A DNA stretch of 64,000 nucleotides from Brevibacillus formosus (lineage in GTDB: Bacteria; Bacillota; Bacilli; Brevibacillales; Brevibacillaceae). The first letter of the stretch is position 1, and every line of letters starts with the position of its first letter. Below are positions 52,817 through 62,033 of the stretch, piece after piece. The translations under genes and the position numbers were made by a program. The notes under the pieces were generated by a model. The model worked only from the letters and a program-made list of their open reading frames with translations, was not told where the DNA came from and searched no databases. Where the stretch lies: assembly GCF_003013405.1 (NCBI RefSeq), contig NZ_PXZL01000007.1, forward strand, positions 248,001-312,000, written 5' to 3'.

Positions 52817-54190
52817 TCAGATCGCTCTTTTACCCGTTACAATTGTTCGATACTGTTCCACTTGTGTTGTGGATGCATACTGCCGATATTCTTCAAATAA
52901 TGCTACACATTTAAGAGTATCGTCATAGCGATTCATCAAATCTGCTAGAGAAAGGCAACGTAATGTTTCTTCGATTCCTCTTTCTATCCGTCCTTTATCA
53001 AACTCATAAATGGCTGTCTGATATCGAAACTGGAGATGTCTATCCAATCCAATAGCTTCTTTAAATTGACCGAAACTGGCAATATGCGAAGAAAAACGTT
53101 CTAATATCTCATCCACACAAAATTGGTACATATTAGCTGATATCATAATAGAAATTAAACCAGCAAGTATTTCATTCGTAGGAAGACTCTCAAGATAGTC
53201 TGCATACTCCTCAATGATGCTTGTATTGCCAGCTAGTACCTCTAATGTGTATAAGTTTGCCTTTGCCCAAACACGGAATTTTTCCACCTCTTGGTGCCCG
53301 ACTTCATCCAGTAATTCAAACCATCCTAAATCAGCGTAACCTTGTACATATGGTTTTGCCTGTGCATACAGGCCTTGCATTTCCAATGCTGCACCCTTGA
53401 ATAGGTGTCCTATTGCATAGTAAAAGACCAAGTGCCGTTCTGTCTCAGGCAGTTCACTCTTTTTGTTTCTTTTCAACCTATCCAACTCATGTATATAAAT
53501 CGTTTCTGCAAGAAACCGCAACTCATCAGCGTACTGCTCTGATTTCTTCCACTTCTGCAAAGCGAAACAAACCCGCGCTAATTGAAATAAAGCATCCAGC
53601 TGATAGTTTTCAGGAAGCCTATTCCGATAAGGGGAAAACCGAATAACCGCCTCCCCATTTTCTTCTGAATTGGTTCCGAGTGCAGCCCGAAACAATCGAT
53701 ACTGACTCATTACGAATTGGTCAGAATGTCCATCCTTCTCGCTATCAACGACAGCCTGATAAAAAGGTACGGACTCTTTTTGTTTCCCACTTTCATATAG
53801 CTGTTCCGCCACTAAAAAGAGAGTCGAAATATTTTTAGGGTTGTCCAACAATTTAGGAACAACCTCTTCTATGCAATCTTTCCGCCCAACCTCCGCGCAT
53901 CGAACTAAATAAGGTATCAACCGAGGGCGCGATATTCGCCCCTCTGTTATGCATTCTTCCGTATACAATTCGTACAACCAACCTGGCTCGCGACCAAACA
54001 CCGCCGCTAGCGCATCCAATTGACCAATGGTCATAGCCCGCGGTGGATTTCCGTTCAAGATTTCGCTTAAACTCCCATGGTTGATGCCCGTTAATTCACC
54101 TAATTTACTCAAGGTATAGCCGCACTCTCTACGGTGTCTTTCAATCTCTGACCGCAGCGACCAGTGCATCGTCCCTTGCAGCCCCCCCAT
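52817..54190 (-). CDS. XRE-TPR transcriptional regulator 3 (RRNPP-type), paired with a peptide gene
   Basis: 457 residues from ATG 54190, after TAGGGGTTG. XRE domain LRSEIERHRRECGYTLSKLG and INHGSLSEILNGNPPRAMTI, then a TPR superhelix with FLVAEQLYESGKQKESVPFY and DALFQLARVCFALQKWKKSE. Highly similar to regulator 1 throughout. Followed by the Phr-like pro-peptide gene and a single terminator, so this looks like the intact cassette of the three. Proposed role: cytoplasmic receptor of the re-imported peptide and transcription factor; target genes are unknown but Spo0E-like and secreted-protein genes lie next door. Confidence 0.87.
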   Translation of the reverse strand: MGGLQGTMHWSLRSEIERHRRECGYTLSKLGELTGINHGSLSEILNGNPPRAMTIGQLDALAAVFGREPGWLYELYTEECITEGRISRPRLIPYLVRCAEVGRKDCIEEVVPKLLDNPKNISTLFLVAEQLYESGKQKESVPFYQAVVDSEKDGHSDQFVMSQYRLFRAALGTNSEENGEAVIRFSPYRNRLPENYQLDALFQLARVCFALQKWKKSEQYADELRFLAETIYIHELDRLKRNKKSELPETERHLVFYYAIGHLFKGAALEMQGLYAQAKPYVQGYADLGWFELLDEVGHQEVEKFRVWAKANLYTLEVLAGNTSIIEEYADYLESLPTNEILAGLISIMISANMYQFCVDEILERFSSHIASFGQFKEAIGLDRHLQFRYQTAIYEFDKGRIERGIEETLRCLSLADLMNRYDDTLKCVALFEEYRQYASTTQVEQYRTIVTGKRAI

Positions 54191-54269
54191 AAAGAATCAA
54201 CCCCTACTTTTTTCCTTAATTTTACAATAAAATATATTTTTTTGAAAGACTTTTCTTTACAATTCTTAA

Positions 54270-54485
54270 CATTTCAGTAAACTAGTTCGTCACTCTCCGA
54301 ACAATTCCTCCAGTATTTTACAGATGTTTGCTTACGACCTCTTGAATCAGCTTTCATGCGAATACAGCCTCGGAACTCTACTTTTGAAGCGCTCCCGCTA
54401 TTTATTTCGGAGCGAACAGTACCCGCCCTCAGCAGGGCGCAGGCCGAAGCGTAGACTGGAAATCCGCTTCTTCCCTCCACTACAG
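54270..54485. repeat. Structured intergenic element at the island border
   Basis: Non-coding stretch with several hairpins: CGCTCC/GGAGCG (54391-54416 region) and GCCCT/AGGGC (54427-54441 region). It shares GAATCAGCTTTCA (54344-54356) and a following GAACT.ACTT block with the long-hairpin element at 20471-20636. It may be a diverged member of the same repeat family. No gene is seen here. Confidence 0.45.
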
Positions 54486-54503
54486 CTACTCTATCCACAT
54501 TGT

Positions 54504-54537
54504 AAAAAAAGCTCCGCCAATACATCTGGCGAAGCTT
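54504..54537 (-). terminator. Terminator of mdh
   Basis: AAGCTtCGCCA/TGGCGgAGCTT then TTTTTTT on the minus strand. Confidence 0.9.
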
Positions 54538-54554
54538 TCATTTTCATACTGTGC

Positions 54555-55496
54555 TTATTGCATAGCTACTTTCATAACCGCACGAACGGAATCTGCGGAT
54601 TTATCCAAGGCTGCTTTCTCAGCAGCAGTCAGATCCAGCTCGATGACTTGCTCGATACCGTTTCCGCCCAAGAGAGTTGGTACGCCCAAGTAGATATCGT
54701 TGTAGCCATACTCGCCTTGGAGTAGAGCGATGGATGGGAGGATGCGCTTCTTGTCTTTCAAGATCGCTTCTGCCATTTCTACCAGAGCTGCCGCAGGTGC
54801 ATAGTAAGCGGAACCGTTGCCCAAGAGAGCTACGATTTCGCCGCCGCCTTTGCGTGTACGCTCGACGATGGCATCCAGACGATCTTGTGGGATCAATTTT
54901 TCGAGCGGGATGCCGCCAGCGTAGGAGTAACGCAGGAGTGGCACCATGTCGTCACCGTGACCGCCCAATACGAAGCCTGTTACGTCATTTACAGATACAT
55001 TCAGTTCCATCGCTACGAACGTACGGAAGCGAGCTGTATCCAGGACGCCGGATTGACCGATAACGCGGTGTTTCGGGAAGCCGGATGTTTTGTAGAATGT
55101 ATAGGTCATCGCATCTACCGGGTTGGACAGGATGAGTACGATGGAGTTTGGCGCATATGTTTTCACTTGCTCGGCAACAGAGCGCATGATGGCTGCATTC
55201 GTTGCTACCAAGTCGTCGCGGGACATACCTGGCTTGCGAGCAATACCTGCTGTGATGATTACGATATCGGAGCCTTCGATGTCTTTATAGTCGGAAGTAC
55301 CTGTAATGCTGGCATCGAAGCCGAGAACGGGAGAAGCCTCCATCATGTCGAGTGCTTTCCCCTTCGTTGGGTTTTCCAGTTGCGGAATATCCACCAATAC
55401 GATGTCAGCCAGCTCTTTTTGCGCCATGATGAACGCAGTTGTCGCTCCAGTAAAGCCACTACCGATTACGGCTACTTTTTTTCTGCGGAATGTCAT
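54555..55496 (-). CDS. mdh: Malate dehydrogenase
   Basis: 313 residues of the LDH-like malate dehydrogenase type. N-terminal Rossmann motif [20 protein letters not shown], the Asp in VLVDIPQ for NAD specificity, substrate arginines in [15 protein letters not shown], and the catalytic His in [20 protein letters not shown]. Converts malate to oxaloacetate in the TCA cycle. It follows eutC by only 30 bases without a terminator, so it is probably co-transcribed with the ethanolamine operon, an unusual place; the common setting is citZ-icd-mdh. Its own terminator follows. Confidence 0.95.
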   Translation of the reverse strand: MTFRRKKVAVIGSGFTGATTAFIMAQKELADIVLVDIPQLENPTKGKALDMMEASPVLGFDASITGTSDYKDIEGSDIVIITAGIARKPGMSRDDLVATNAAIMRSVAEQVKTYAPNSIVLILSNPVDAMTYTFYKTSGFPKHRVIGQSGVLDTARFRTFVAMELNVSVNDVTGFVLGGHGDDMVPLLRYSYAGGIPLEKLIPQDRLDAIVERTRKGGGEIVALLGNGSAYYAPAAALVEMAEAILKDKKRILPSIALLQGEYGYNDIYLGVPTLLGGNGIEQVIELDLTAAEKAALDKSADSVRAVMKVAMQ

Positions 55497-55526
55497 GTAG
55501 AATCCTCCTCGTCGTCATTGGTTCTA

Positions 55527-56468
55527 TTACAAGACTAGTTTTACACCACTTGCTTTTTGCTCCAGCATTTTGGAGAGGATTGTCCCGATGTGGGCCCCCG
55601 CCTCAACCGGAGATGTACCTTGACGATGAATATTCGAGATCACTGTACGCTCTGATTCTACCATACCTTTGCGTGGACGGTAGCACATGTACGCACTCAT
55701 GGAATGCGCCGTAACCAGTCCTGGACGTTCTCCGATCAAGAGCACCAATACTTCTGGCTCCAAAATCTCCCCGACGTGATCCATGCTGGCTACGCGTCCG
55801 CCCTTGATAAAAAACGGGGTGCCGCAGGTCAGTCCGTAGCTTTTCAGAGAGTCCATCAGGGATGGAAGCACGTCTTTCAGGTTCGCATCCACCGCAGCAG
55901 CACTCAAGCCGTCTGAAACGACGATTTGTACCTGCGGTTTCTTTTGGCAGCGCTCTTGGAGCATGCGCACGCCTTCCTCAGTGAGGATACGTCCCATGTC
56001 TGGGCGCTTCAAATAGTTTTCCGTGTTGTCATACTGTGTTTCCACTGTGAACAGAGAGAACTGGTCGAGCACCGCTTGACTGACTTCACCGTATACAGCA
56101 TCCACAGCCGCAGCATGGTCACGGCGCAATTCGAGCATAGTTTTGGTCAAAGGTCTCACACCTGTACGCCAAACCCCGATGCGCGCTGGCGTGCTGGACA
56201 GCAGTTCATCCAAGCCTTCCTTGTACTTCGGATTCGGCACATGTGTGGTTCTCTCTGGTTCTTTCGATGGAGCAGGCTGCTCATTCACTACAGGAGCCGG
56301 TGTCGGTGCCGCTGTCGCATTTGCTACTGGCTCTGCCTTTGGCTCCGATCTCAGTTGGATCAAGCCTGTCTCTGTTTTTGGTGACGGAGCTTGTTCGCTA
56401 ACCTCACCCAGCTTCTTTTGCAGCTCTGCTACTACTTTATCTACCAAGAAATCTAATTGTTGTTCCAT
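55527..56468 (-). CDS. eutC: Ethanolamine ammonia-lyase small subunit
   Basis: 313 residues. The first about 90 residues form a variable Pro/Ala-rich linker (PTPAPVVNEQPAPSKEPERT) which is longer than in enteric EutC. The conserved domain starts STPARIGVWRTGVRPLTKTM and contains RDHAAAVDAVYGEVSQ and LIGERPGLVTAHSMSAYMCY, which contribute to B12 binding. With EutB it forms the adenosylcobalamin-dependent lyase releasing acetaldehyde and ammonia. AGGAGGTGAAAG precedes the ATG; 20 bases after eutB. Confidence 0.96.
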   Translation of the reverse strand: MEQQLDFLVDKVVAELQKKLGEVSEQAPSPKTETGLIQLRSEPKAEPVANATAAPTPAPVVNEQPAPSKEPERTTHVPNPKYKEGLDELLSSTPARIGVWRTGVRPLTKTMLELRRDHAAAVDAVYGEVSQAVLDQFSLFTVETQYDNTENYLKRPDMGRILTEEGVRMLQERCQKKPQVQIVVSDGLSAAAVDANLKDVLPSLMDSLKSYGLTCGTPFFIKGGRVASMDHVGEILEPEVLVLLIGERPGLVTAHSMSAYMCYRPRKGMVESERTVISNIHRQGTSPVEAGAHIGTILSKMLEQKASGVKLVL

Positions 56469-56488
56469 CCGTCTTTCACCTCCTGATC

Positions 56489-57850
56489 TTACATGAAGAT
56501 TGTCGGATCGCCTGCTTTTGCAGTCAGTCTACCGTTTTCCATGATGCCCATTTTCTCCAGCCATTTTTCAAAATCAGGAGCAGGTCGCAGTCCCATCACT
56601 TCACGGAATGCCGCAATATCATGGAAGCTCGTCGATTGATAGTTGAGCATGACATCGTCAGCCATCGCTACGCCGATAACAAAGTTAACCCCTGCCGACG
56701 AGAGCAAAATGCCGAGATTGTCCATGTCGTTTTGATCGACCTTCATGTGGTTCGTGTAGCATACGTCACAGCCCATCGGCAAACCGTGCATTTTGCCCAT
56801 GTAATGGTCTTCCAGTCCCGCGCGGATAACTTGACGGCTGTCGTACAAATACTCAGGTCCAATGAAGCCAACTACTGTGTTCACGATAAACGGATTGTAC
56901 TTGCGAGCAAGTCCGTAACAGCGCGCTTCCATTGTTACCTGGTCCATGCCGTGATGCGCCTCGGCAGACAGCTCTGAGCCTTGGCCTGTCTCGAAATACC
57001 AGAAGTTCGGCCCGTAGGAGGTGCCTTCTTTGCGCATCAGCTCATCTGCTTCATCCAGCAGTGCTACATCAATACCAAATGCATTGTTTCCTTTTTCACT
57101 GCCCGCCAAACTTTGGAAGATCAAGTCTGCTGGGGCTCCATTACGGATGGCACGCATTTGCGTGGATACGTGAGCCAATACGCAGTTTTGCGTCGGGATA
57201 TCAAACTTGGTCATCACGTCTTTGGTCATGTTCAAAATATCCTTGACGCTGTCCGCTGTATCGATAACCGGGTTGATCCCGATAACCGCATCGCCGATTC
57301 CGTAGCTCAGTCCTTCGTACAGAGACGCTTTGATGCCTTGTACGTTATCGGATGGATGGTTCGGCTGTACACGAGAAGCCAATACGCCCCTCTGACCGAT
57401 TGCCGTGTTGGCATGCGTCACAACTTTGATCTTGGACGCAGCGGTAATCAAGTCCAGGTTGCTCATGAGCTTGGCAGTCGCTGCGATCATCTCACTGGAC
57501 AAGCCGCGGCTGATTCGCTTGAGTTCATTATCGCCTGCTTGATGGCTCAGAATGTACTCGCGCAGCTCAGCTACACTCCAATTCTTGATTTCGTTGTAAA
57601 TCTTTTCGTTGATGCCTTCTTCGATCACACGCGATACTTCGTCTTCTTCTGCCGGAACCATCGGATTGTTGCGGATATCCGCCAATGTCAGATCAGCCAA
57701 AACCTGCTTGGCAGCTACACGTTCCCGGGAATCAGCAGCGGCGATGCCAGCCAGCTGGTCGCCTGATTTATCTTCATTAGCCTTCGCGAAAACCTCTTTC
57801 AAATCGCGAAATTGATAGGTCTGTCCAAGCACAGTCGTTTTCGTGTTCAT
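56489..57850 (-). CDS. eutB: Ethanolamine ammonia-lyase large subunit
   Basis: 453 residues from ATG 57850, eight bases after AAGGGG; a GTG three codons earlier is in frame. TIM-barrel subunit with THANTAIGQRGVLASRVQPN, NPVIDTADSVKDILNM and the VGFIGPEYLYDSRQVIRAGL block that holds the substrate and B12. Full family length. Expected to act in the bacterial microcompartment whose shell proteins are encoded upstream. Confidence 0.97.
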   Translation of the reverse strand: MNTKTTVLGQTYQFRDLKEVFAKANEDKSGDQLAGIAAADSRERVAAKQVLADLTLADIRNNPMVPAEEDEVSRVIEEGINEKIYNEIKNWSVAELREYILSHQAGDNELKRISRGLSSEMIAATAKLMSNLDLITAASKIKVVTHANTAIGQRGVLASRVQPNHPSDNVQGIKASLYEGLSYGIGDAVIGINPVIDTADSVKDILNMTKDVMTKFDIPTQNCVLAHVSTQMRAIRNGAPADLIFQSLAGSEKGNNAFGIDVALLDEADELMRKEGTSYGPNFWYFETGQGSELSAEAHHGMDQVTMEARCYGLARKYNPFIVNTVVGFIGPEYLYDSRQVIRAGLEDHYMGKMHGLPMGCDVCYTNHMKVDQNDMDNLGILLSSAGVNFVIGVAMADDVMLNYQSTSFHDIAAFREVMGLRPAPDFEKWLEKMGIMENGRLTAKAGDPTIFM

Positions 57851-57870
57851 CACGTCCACCCCTTCTTACG

Positions 57871-59331
57871 TTACGGCCTTTCATCAAACGCGAGTGTTTT
57901 GACGACGACAGGAATGATCGTTCCCGAGATCGGCTCACCCAGATCGATGTAATCGCCGTATTCCACACGCACCTGATCGATGCAAATGATTTCCGGTGCC
58001 CCTTTGCAACGCAGCGCCAAGGCCTGCCCGAGCGCTTTCGCCATATCTGTTTCACAGATCACGACCATCGTTTGACTCTCGGGGAAAGTTGCCCGGTATT
58101 GCTCCGACAGCTCCTGGGACAGCGTCTGTAGCAGAGCGTACGAGCAGTACCCAATGCCGGAGATCGCGAGTGCGAAAGGAATCCCTGTCGTTTTTTCAAA
58201 CAGGCGCTCACCCAGTTGGTAGATCGAAGCCACTTCCTGTCGCAGTCGTGTGGCATCTGCCAATTGTTCCTCGGTAAGCTCCAGCTTGAGAATCGGAATA
58301 TTTTTGATCGGCAACAGCTCCGGCTTGATATGCACGGTTGAACCACTAATCTCCGTGCTCTGCATTCCCGCGCCAATTACCGTTGCCCGTACCGTTTGAT
58401 CCGGGTCTAGCCACTGTACCGGATACGTTCCTTTTTCGCGCTCCTGCTGGAGCACATATCCGAGCAGCGGACCAAAATCGCCGTATCGGCTCGCATCCGC
58501 TATATTTCTGACGGGAGGTCCACTCATGAGCAGACCTACACCGCCTGAGACAGTCAATTCGTCAACAGGGATGGCATCGCGCAAATGCGGTCCCACTACG
58601 AGCAAGCCTGATACTTGGCGCTCTTTTCCCGTCAAATAATCGAGCATACTGCGTCCCAGCTGTTCGGCAACCTCTGTGAGCTGCGCGAATCCGATTTCCT
58701 GTCCGACTGGAATACGCAGTCCTTTTGCCGTCAGCCATTGTTGAATGTTCGGCGACACGTATTGAACAACACCCTGTGGACTGAGACGGATCAGCCTTCC
58801 TCCGACGTGGAACGTAACCGTCGCAATCGCTCGGCCACGTTGGAAGTAAGCTGCATTCGCTGTGCCTCCGCCAATATCGACATTGACGATCACACCTTGC
58901 ATGGCTTGCGAGCGTTTTTCTGCGCCAGCGCCCTTGCCCGCCAGTACGCCTTCAAGGTCAGCACCTGCTGTCGCTACCACGAAATCCCCGGAGCGTTCAG
59001 CCAGCAGATGAACGATATGCTGTGCGTTCTTTTTGCTGGCTGTTTCTCCGGTAATGATGACCGCCCCGGACTTGATTTGAGACAAGCTGATTTGTGCCTT
59101 GTCGTACTCGGCTGCAAGAATCGCTCCGATTCCGTCAGCGTCGATTTCATCAAATCCGATGAGCGGTGTGGAATGTACTTCACTCGCATACAGCAATTGT
59201 CGCTCCACGATCTGATAACGCGGCAACGAAAACGTGCTGGACATGCGACCCAATCGCAATCGGCTTACGATCATTTTGGTCGTGCTTGTTCCCACATCGA
59301 TCCCGACGCTTTGGATCCATTGTTCGTCCAT
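57871..59331 (-). CDS. eutA: Ethanolamine ammonia-lyase reactivating factor
   Basis: 486 residues from ATG 59331 behind AAGGAGG. Actin-like ATPase fold: QSVGIDVGTSTTKMIVSRLR at the start (phosphate 1), VNVDIGGGTANAAYF (phosphate 2), and SGGVGLLMSGPPVRN. It exchanges damaged cobalamin from EutBC. The gene is preceded by an ANTAR-type antitermination site and terminator, so transcription of eutABC depends on EutV. Confidence 0.95.
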   Translation of the reverse strand: MDEQWIQSVGIDVGTSTTKMIVSRLRLGRMSSTFSLPRYQIVERQLLYASEVHSTPLIGFDEIDADGIGAILAAEYDKAQISLSQIKSGAVIITGETASKKNAQHIVHLLAERSGDFVVATAGADLEGVLAGKGAGAEKRSQAMQGVIVNVDIGGGTANAAYFQRGRAIATVTFHVGGRLIRLSPQGVVQYVSPNIQQWLTAKGLRIPVGQEIGFAQLTEVAEQLGRSMLDYLTGKERQVSGLLVVGPHLRDAIPVDELTVSGGVGLLMSGPPVRNIADASRYGDFGPLLGYVLQQEREKGTYPVQWLDPDQTVRATVIGAGMQSTEISGSTVHIKPELLPIKNIPILKLELTEEQLADATRLRQEVASIYQLGERLFEKTTGIPFALAISGIGYCSYALLQTLSQELSEQYRATFPESQTMVVICETDMAKALGQALALRCKGAPEIICIDQVRVEYGDYIDLGEPISGTIIPVVVKTLAFDERP

Positions 59332-59373
59332 ATGAACCTCCTTGAACCATTGGCGTGTCAGACGGGCCCTACG

Positions 59374-59430
59374 AAAAAACGCTTGAACAGCCGGTTCCTC
59401 GCTCCCGGTCTGATTCAAGCGCCTTTGCTT
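59374..59430 (-). promoter_or_regulatory. EutV (ANTAR) antitermination site and terminator ahead of eutA
   Basis: Minus strand: hairpin AAGC-AAAGGC-GCTT (59417-59430) has a hexaloop with A at position 1 and G at position 4, the hallmark of ANTAR RNA targets. Its 3-prime strand overlaps the 5-prime arm of a terminator (CGCTTGAAtCAGaCCGG/CCGGcTGtTCAAGCG, then TTTTTTCG). I could not find the first hairpin of the usual pair. Confidence 0.72.
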
Positions 59431-59473
59431 TCTTCGTATCTACTTGTCACTGCTTTTTATGATAACGTCAGTA

Positions 59474-60064
59474 CTAGCCTTGCGTAAAAATGGCCTGCTC
59501 GCCTGACAAAATTTCCTCTGCCAGCTTCACAAGCGGCATGCGCCGTTGCATGCTAACTTGCTGCATCCATTTGTAAGCCGCATCCTCTTCCAAGGATAGG
59601 GCACTCATCAGCTTTCCTTTTGCCTTTTCCACTGCCTTGCGATCCTCGATCTTTTGCTTCAGATCGTTTATATCCTTCTTCAGTGAAACGACTTTTTCCT
59701 TTTGACTGAGTGCGATTTCTACTGCGGGAATCAAGTCATCCTCCGACACCGGCTTCACCAAGTAAGCCGTCACACCCGCTTTTCTGGCATCCTGAACGAG
59801 TTCCTTTTGGCTATAAGCCGTCAAAAGAAGAATGGAACTGTCTGAAAAGGAACGAATGATACTGCTTGCCTTGATTCCATTCAAGACAGGCATTTTCACA
59901 TCCATGATGATCAGATCGGGCTTGTGACGATGGGCCTGTTCGACTGCCTCTTCTCCGTTTTTCGCCTCGGCAACCACTAAATACCCTTCATTTTCGAGCA
60001 TCTCGCGCAAATCCATGCGAATAATCGGCTCGTCATCAACTACCATAATCTTCGGCTGTGTCAT
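59474..60064 (-). CDS. eutV: Response regulator with ANTAR output domain
   Basis: 196 residues from ATG 60064, six bases after AAGGAGG. Receiver domain KIMVVDDEPIIRMDLREMLE with phospho-acceptor in LIIMDVKMPVLNG and Lys in AYLVKPVSE; a linking coiled coil (VVSLKKDINDLKQKIEDRKA) leads to the C-terminal ANTAR RNA-binding domain (VEKAKGKLMSALSLEEDAAY). Phosphorylated EutV binds dual hairpins in eut leaders and prevents termination. Overlaps eutW by 29 bases. Confidence 0.95.
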   Translation of the reverse strand: MTQPKIMVVDDEPIIRMDLREMLENEGYLVVAEAKNGEEAVEQAHRHKPDLIIMDVKMPVLNGIKASSIIRSFSDSSILLLTAYSQKELVQDARKAGVTAYLVKPVSEDDLIPAVEIALSQKEKVVSLKKDINDLKQKIEDRKAVEKAKGKLMSALSLEEDAAYKWMQQVSMQRRMPLVKLAEEILSGEQAIFTQG

Positions 60065-61496
60065 CTTCATCCTCCTTTTGGATCGGATAGAGTATGGTAA
60101 CCTCTGTCCCGTTCCCAGTGTTGCGGAAATGCATCGTGCCTTCGAGGTCTTCCCTGACCAGTGTATCGACAATTTTCAGGCCGAGATGGCCCTTTTTGTG
60201 GACTTGCTCCATGTCCTCGATGCCTACACCGTCATCTGTCACAGACAGACTCACGAAGTCTTCCTTGGCGACGAGTGCAATAGAGATTTTCCCTTCTTGC
60301 TGCTCATGAAAACCATGAATCATGCAATTTTGAATCAGCTCGGTGACGATCAAGGCAAACGATGTTGCTTTGTTGGACGGCAGATACACCGATTCGCCCG
60401 TCACCACGACGTGTATAGCTTGCTCAGAACGTCTCATCGAAGAGACGATTATTTTCGATATTTTGGTTAAAATCTCTTTGAAGTCAATCTGCTCCAGACC
60501 ATCCTGTGCCAAGTATTCGTGAATAATGGCGATGCTGTTGATGCGATTGATGCTTTCCCGGTATACCTTTTCAATCTCGTTGGACTGCGAACGCCGCATT
60601 TGCAGGCGCAGTAAGCTAGAGATGGTTTGCAAATTGTTTTTGACCCGGTGGTGAATCTCTTTGATCACCGCGGATTTGATCATTAATTGCTTTTCTTTTT
60701 CCCGAATGTCCGATATGTCTCGCAGGAGAATGAATCCCCCGATGATGTCTTGCTTGCGGACGGACGAAACCGCTTTCATCATGATAAAATGTTTGCCTTT
60801 TGACAGCTCCTCCTGAATATAACCCCCGTTGCGCACAAAATTCTCCGGGGTAACTCTCCAGGAAAAAATACGTTCGATGCTCTCTCCCTTTTCCGGCCGT
60901 TCAAAGCCAATCAAGGAGAGCAGCTTGTGGGCACGAACATTCGCGTACGTGATAACCCCACTCTGATCAAACAAGATCATACCCTCGTGCAAAAGTGACG
61001 AAATGGGCAGATCATGCATAGCGAACTGGATGAGCGTCTCACTTAAATGCTCCGTTGTTTCCTTGAGCATTTCGACGTTCTTTTCCTGTTCTACCTGTTT
61101 GGATATATCTTGTTCAGTTATCAAGGTCCCGATTGTTTTTCCAGCCGCATTCGTGATGGGTACGACGCTTTGTCTCATCACGACCTGCTCCTGTGAAACC
61201 CCACGTGAACCGATGACGGGCTTGCCTGTAGTCAGACAATACATAACAGCCGGCTCATTAATCGCCGTCGCCAAATGCCCTACGACCGATCCACTGTACA
61301 TAGAGCGTGCCGTACTCGGTGCAGCTTGTGCGACTACCATCGCAGCGCTCCGATCTACCGTCGGACAATCGATAAACATGTCCGCTTGAGACAGATCAGC
61401 AAAAATCTGAAGCTTGGAAGCCAGATCCTCCACAATCCGAATGTCGTCATCACTCAACGTCGTGGACGCTTTGCACACTTCTCGTATTGATTGCAT
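60036..61496 (-). CDS. eutW: Ethanolamine-sensing histidine kinase
   Basis: 486 residues, soluble. An N-terminal sensing domain (SDDDIRIVEDLASKLQIFAD to TLITEQDIS) resembles the EutW PdtaS-GAF region, a PAS-like segment follows (ILFDQSGVITYANVRAHKLL), then the HisKA_2 dimerisation box IKEIHHRVKNNLQTISSLLR with the phospho-His, and an HATPase domain with VTELIQNCMIHGF and VSLSVTDDGVGIEDM. It phosphorylates EutV when ethanolamine is present. Ribosome site AGAGGTTCAC precedes the ATG. Confidence 0.95.
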   Translation of the reverse strand: MQSIREVCKASTTLSDDDIRIVEDLASKLQIFADLSQADMFIDCPTVDRSAAMVVAQAAPSTARSMYSGSVVGHLATAINEPAVMYCLTTGKPVIGSRGVSQEQVVMRQSVVPITNAAGKTIGTLITEQDISKQVEQEKNVEMLKETTEHLSETLIQFAMHDLPISSLLHEGMILFDQSGVITYANVRAHKLLSLIGFERPEKGESIERIFSWRVTPENFVRNGGYIQEELSKGKHFIMMKAVSSVRKQDIIGGFILLRDISDIREKEKQLMIKSAVIKEIHHRVKNNLQTISSLLRLQMRRSQSNEIEKVYRESINRINSIAIIHEYLAQDGLEQIDFKEILTKISKIIVSSMRRSEQAIHVVVTGESVYLPSNKATSFALIVTELIQNCMIHGFHEQQEGKISIALVAKEDFVSLSVTDDGVGIEDMEQVHKKGHLGLKIVDTLVREDLEGTMHFRNTGNGTEVTILYPIQKEDEDDTAEDYGS

Positions 61497-61589
61497 GTGA
61501 ACCTCTTTTCACCTGCTAGGAGTTGATATGAGCTCATTTTCTCACAGACACGCTACGGCGGAAAGGGGTGTAATACTGGTTAATCACGC

Positions 61590-62033
61590 TTACTCGTTTA
61601 CAATTTCCTGCAAATACGCTCGCAATTCTGGCACTCCCTCACTCGTGAGCGAGGAGGTCCGGAAAATTTTCGCATTGTCGAGCGATTGACGCAGGAATTG
61701 TTCTGCCCTCTCTACATTTGCATCAGGATGATCCATTTTGGTAATGACCCCGATGCACGATTGCGGAAACCCTTGTGAAAAGCCAGGAGGAAAATAATTG
61801 CGTTCCCGCGTAGCATCCTGCACCATCACAATGACCTTCGCCTCAAGAGAGGTAGCCATAAGCGTGCGGTAAAACATCGGGTTTTCGCTGTACTCACCCG
61901 GAGTGTCAATCGCCCAGTCCCGATATTCGAGCGCTTGTGTCTTCCTGGCAGGCTGTTCGTCATTGAACAGCGCCCGCACCAGAGAAGACTTTCCTGCTTC
62001 GATTGCACCGATAATCATTACACGGCCGGTCAT
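61590..62033 (-). CDS. eutP: Ethanolamine utilisation protein EutP (small P-loop protein)
   Basis: 147 residues. Walker [16 protein letters not shown], then DTPGEY and the TKMD nucleotide-specificity motif. EutP is a GTPase-like protein reported as an acetate kinase in enteric systems; the reaction here is inferred. Its ATG overlaps the eutS stop by four bases. Confidence 0.93.
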   Translation of the reverse strand: MTGRVMIIGAIEAGKSSLVRALFNDEQPARKTQALEYRDWAIDTPGEYSENPMFYRTLMATSLEAKVIVMVQDATRERNYFPPGFSQGFPQSCIGVITKMDHPDANVERAEQFLRQSLDNAKIFRTSSLTSEGVPELRAYLQEIVNE

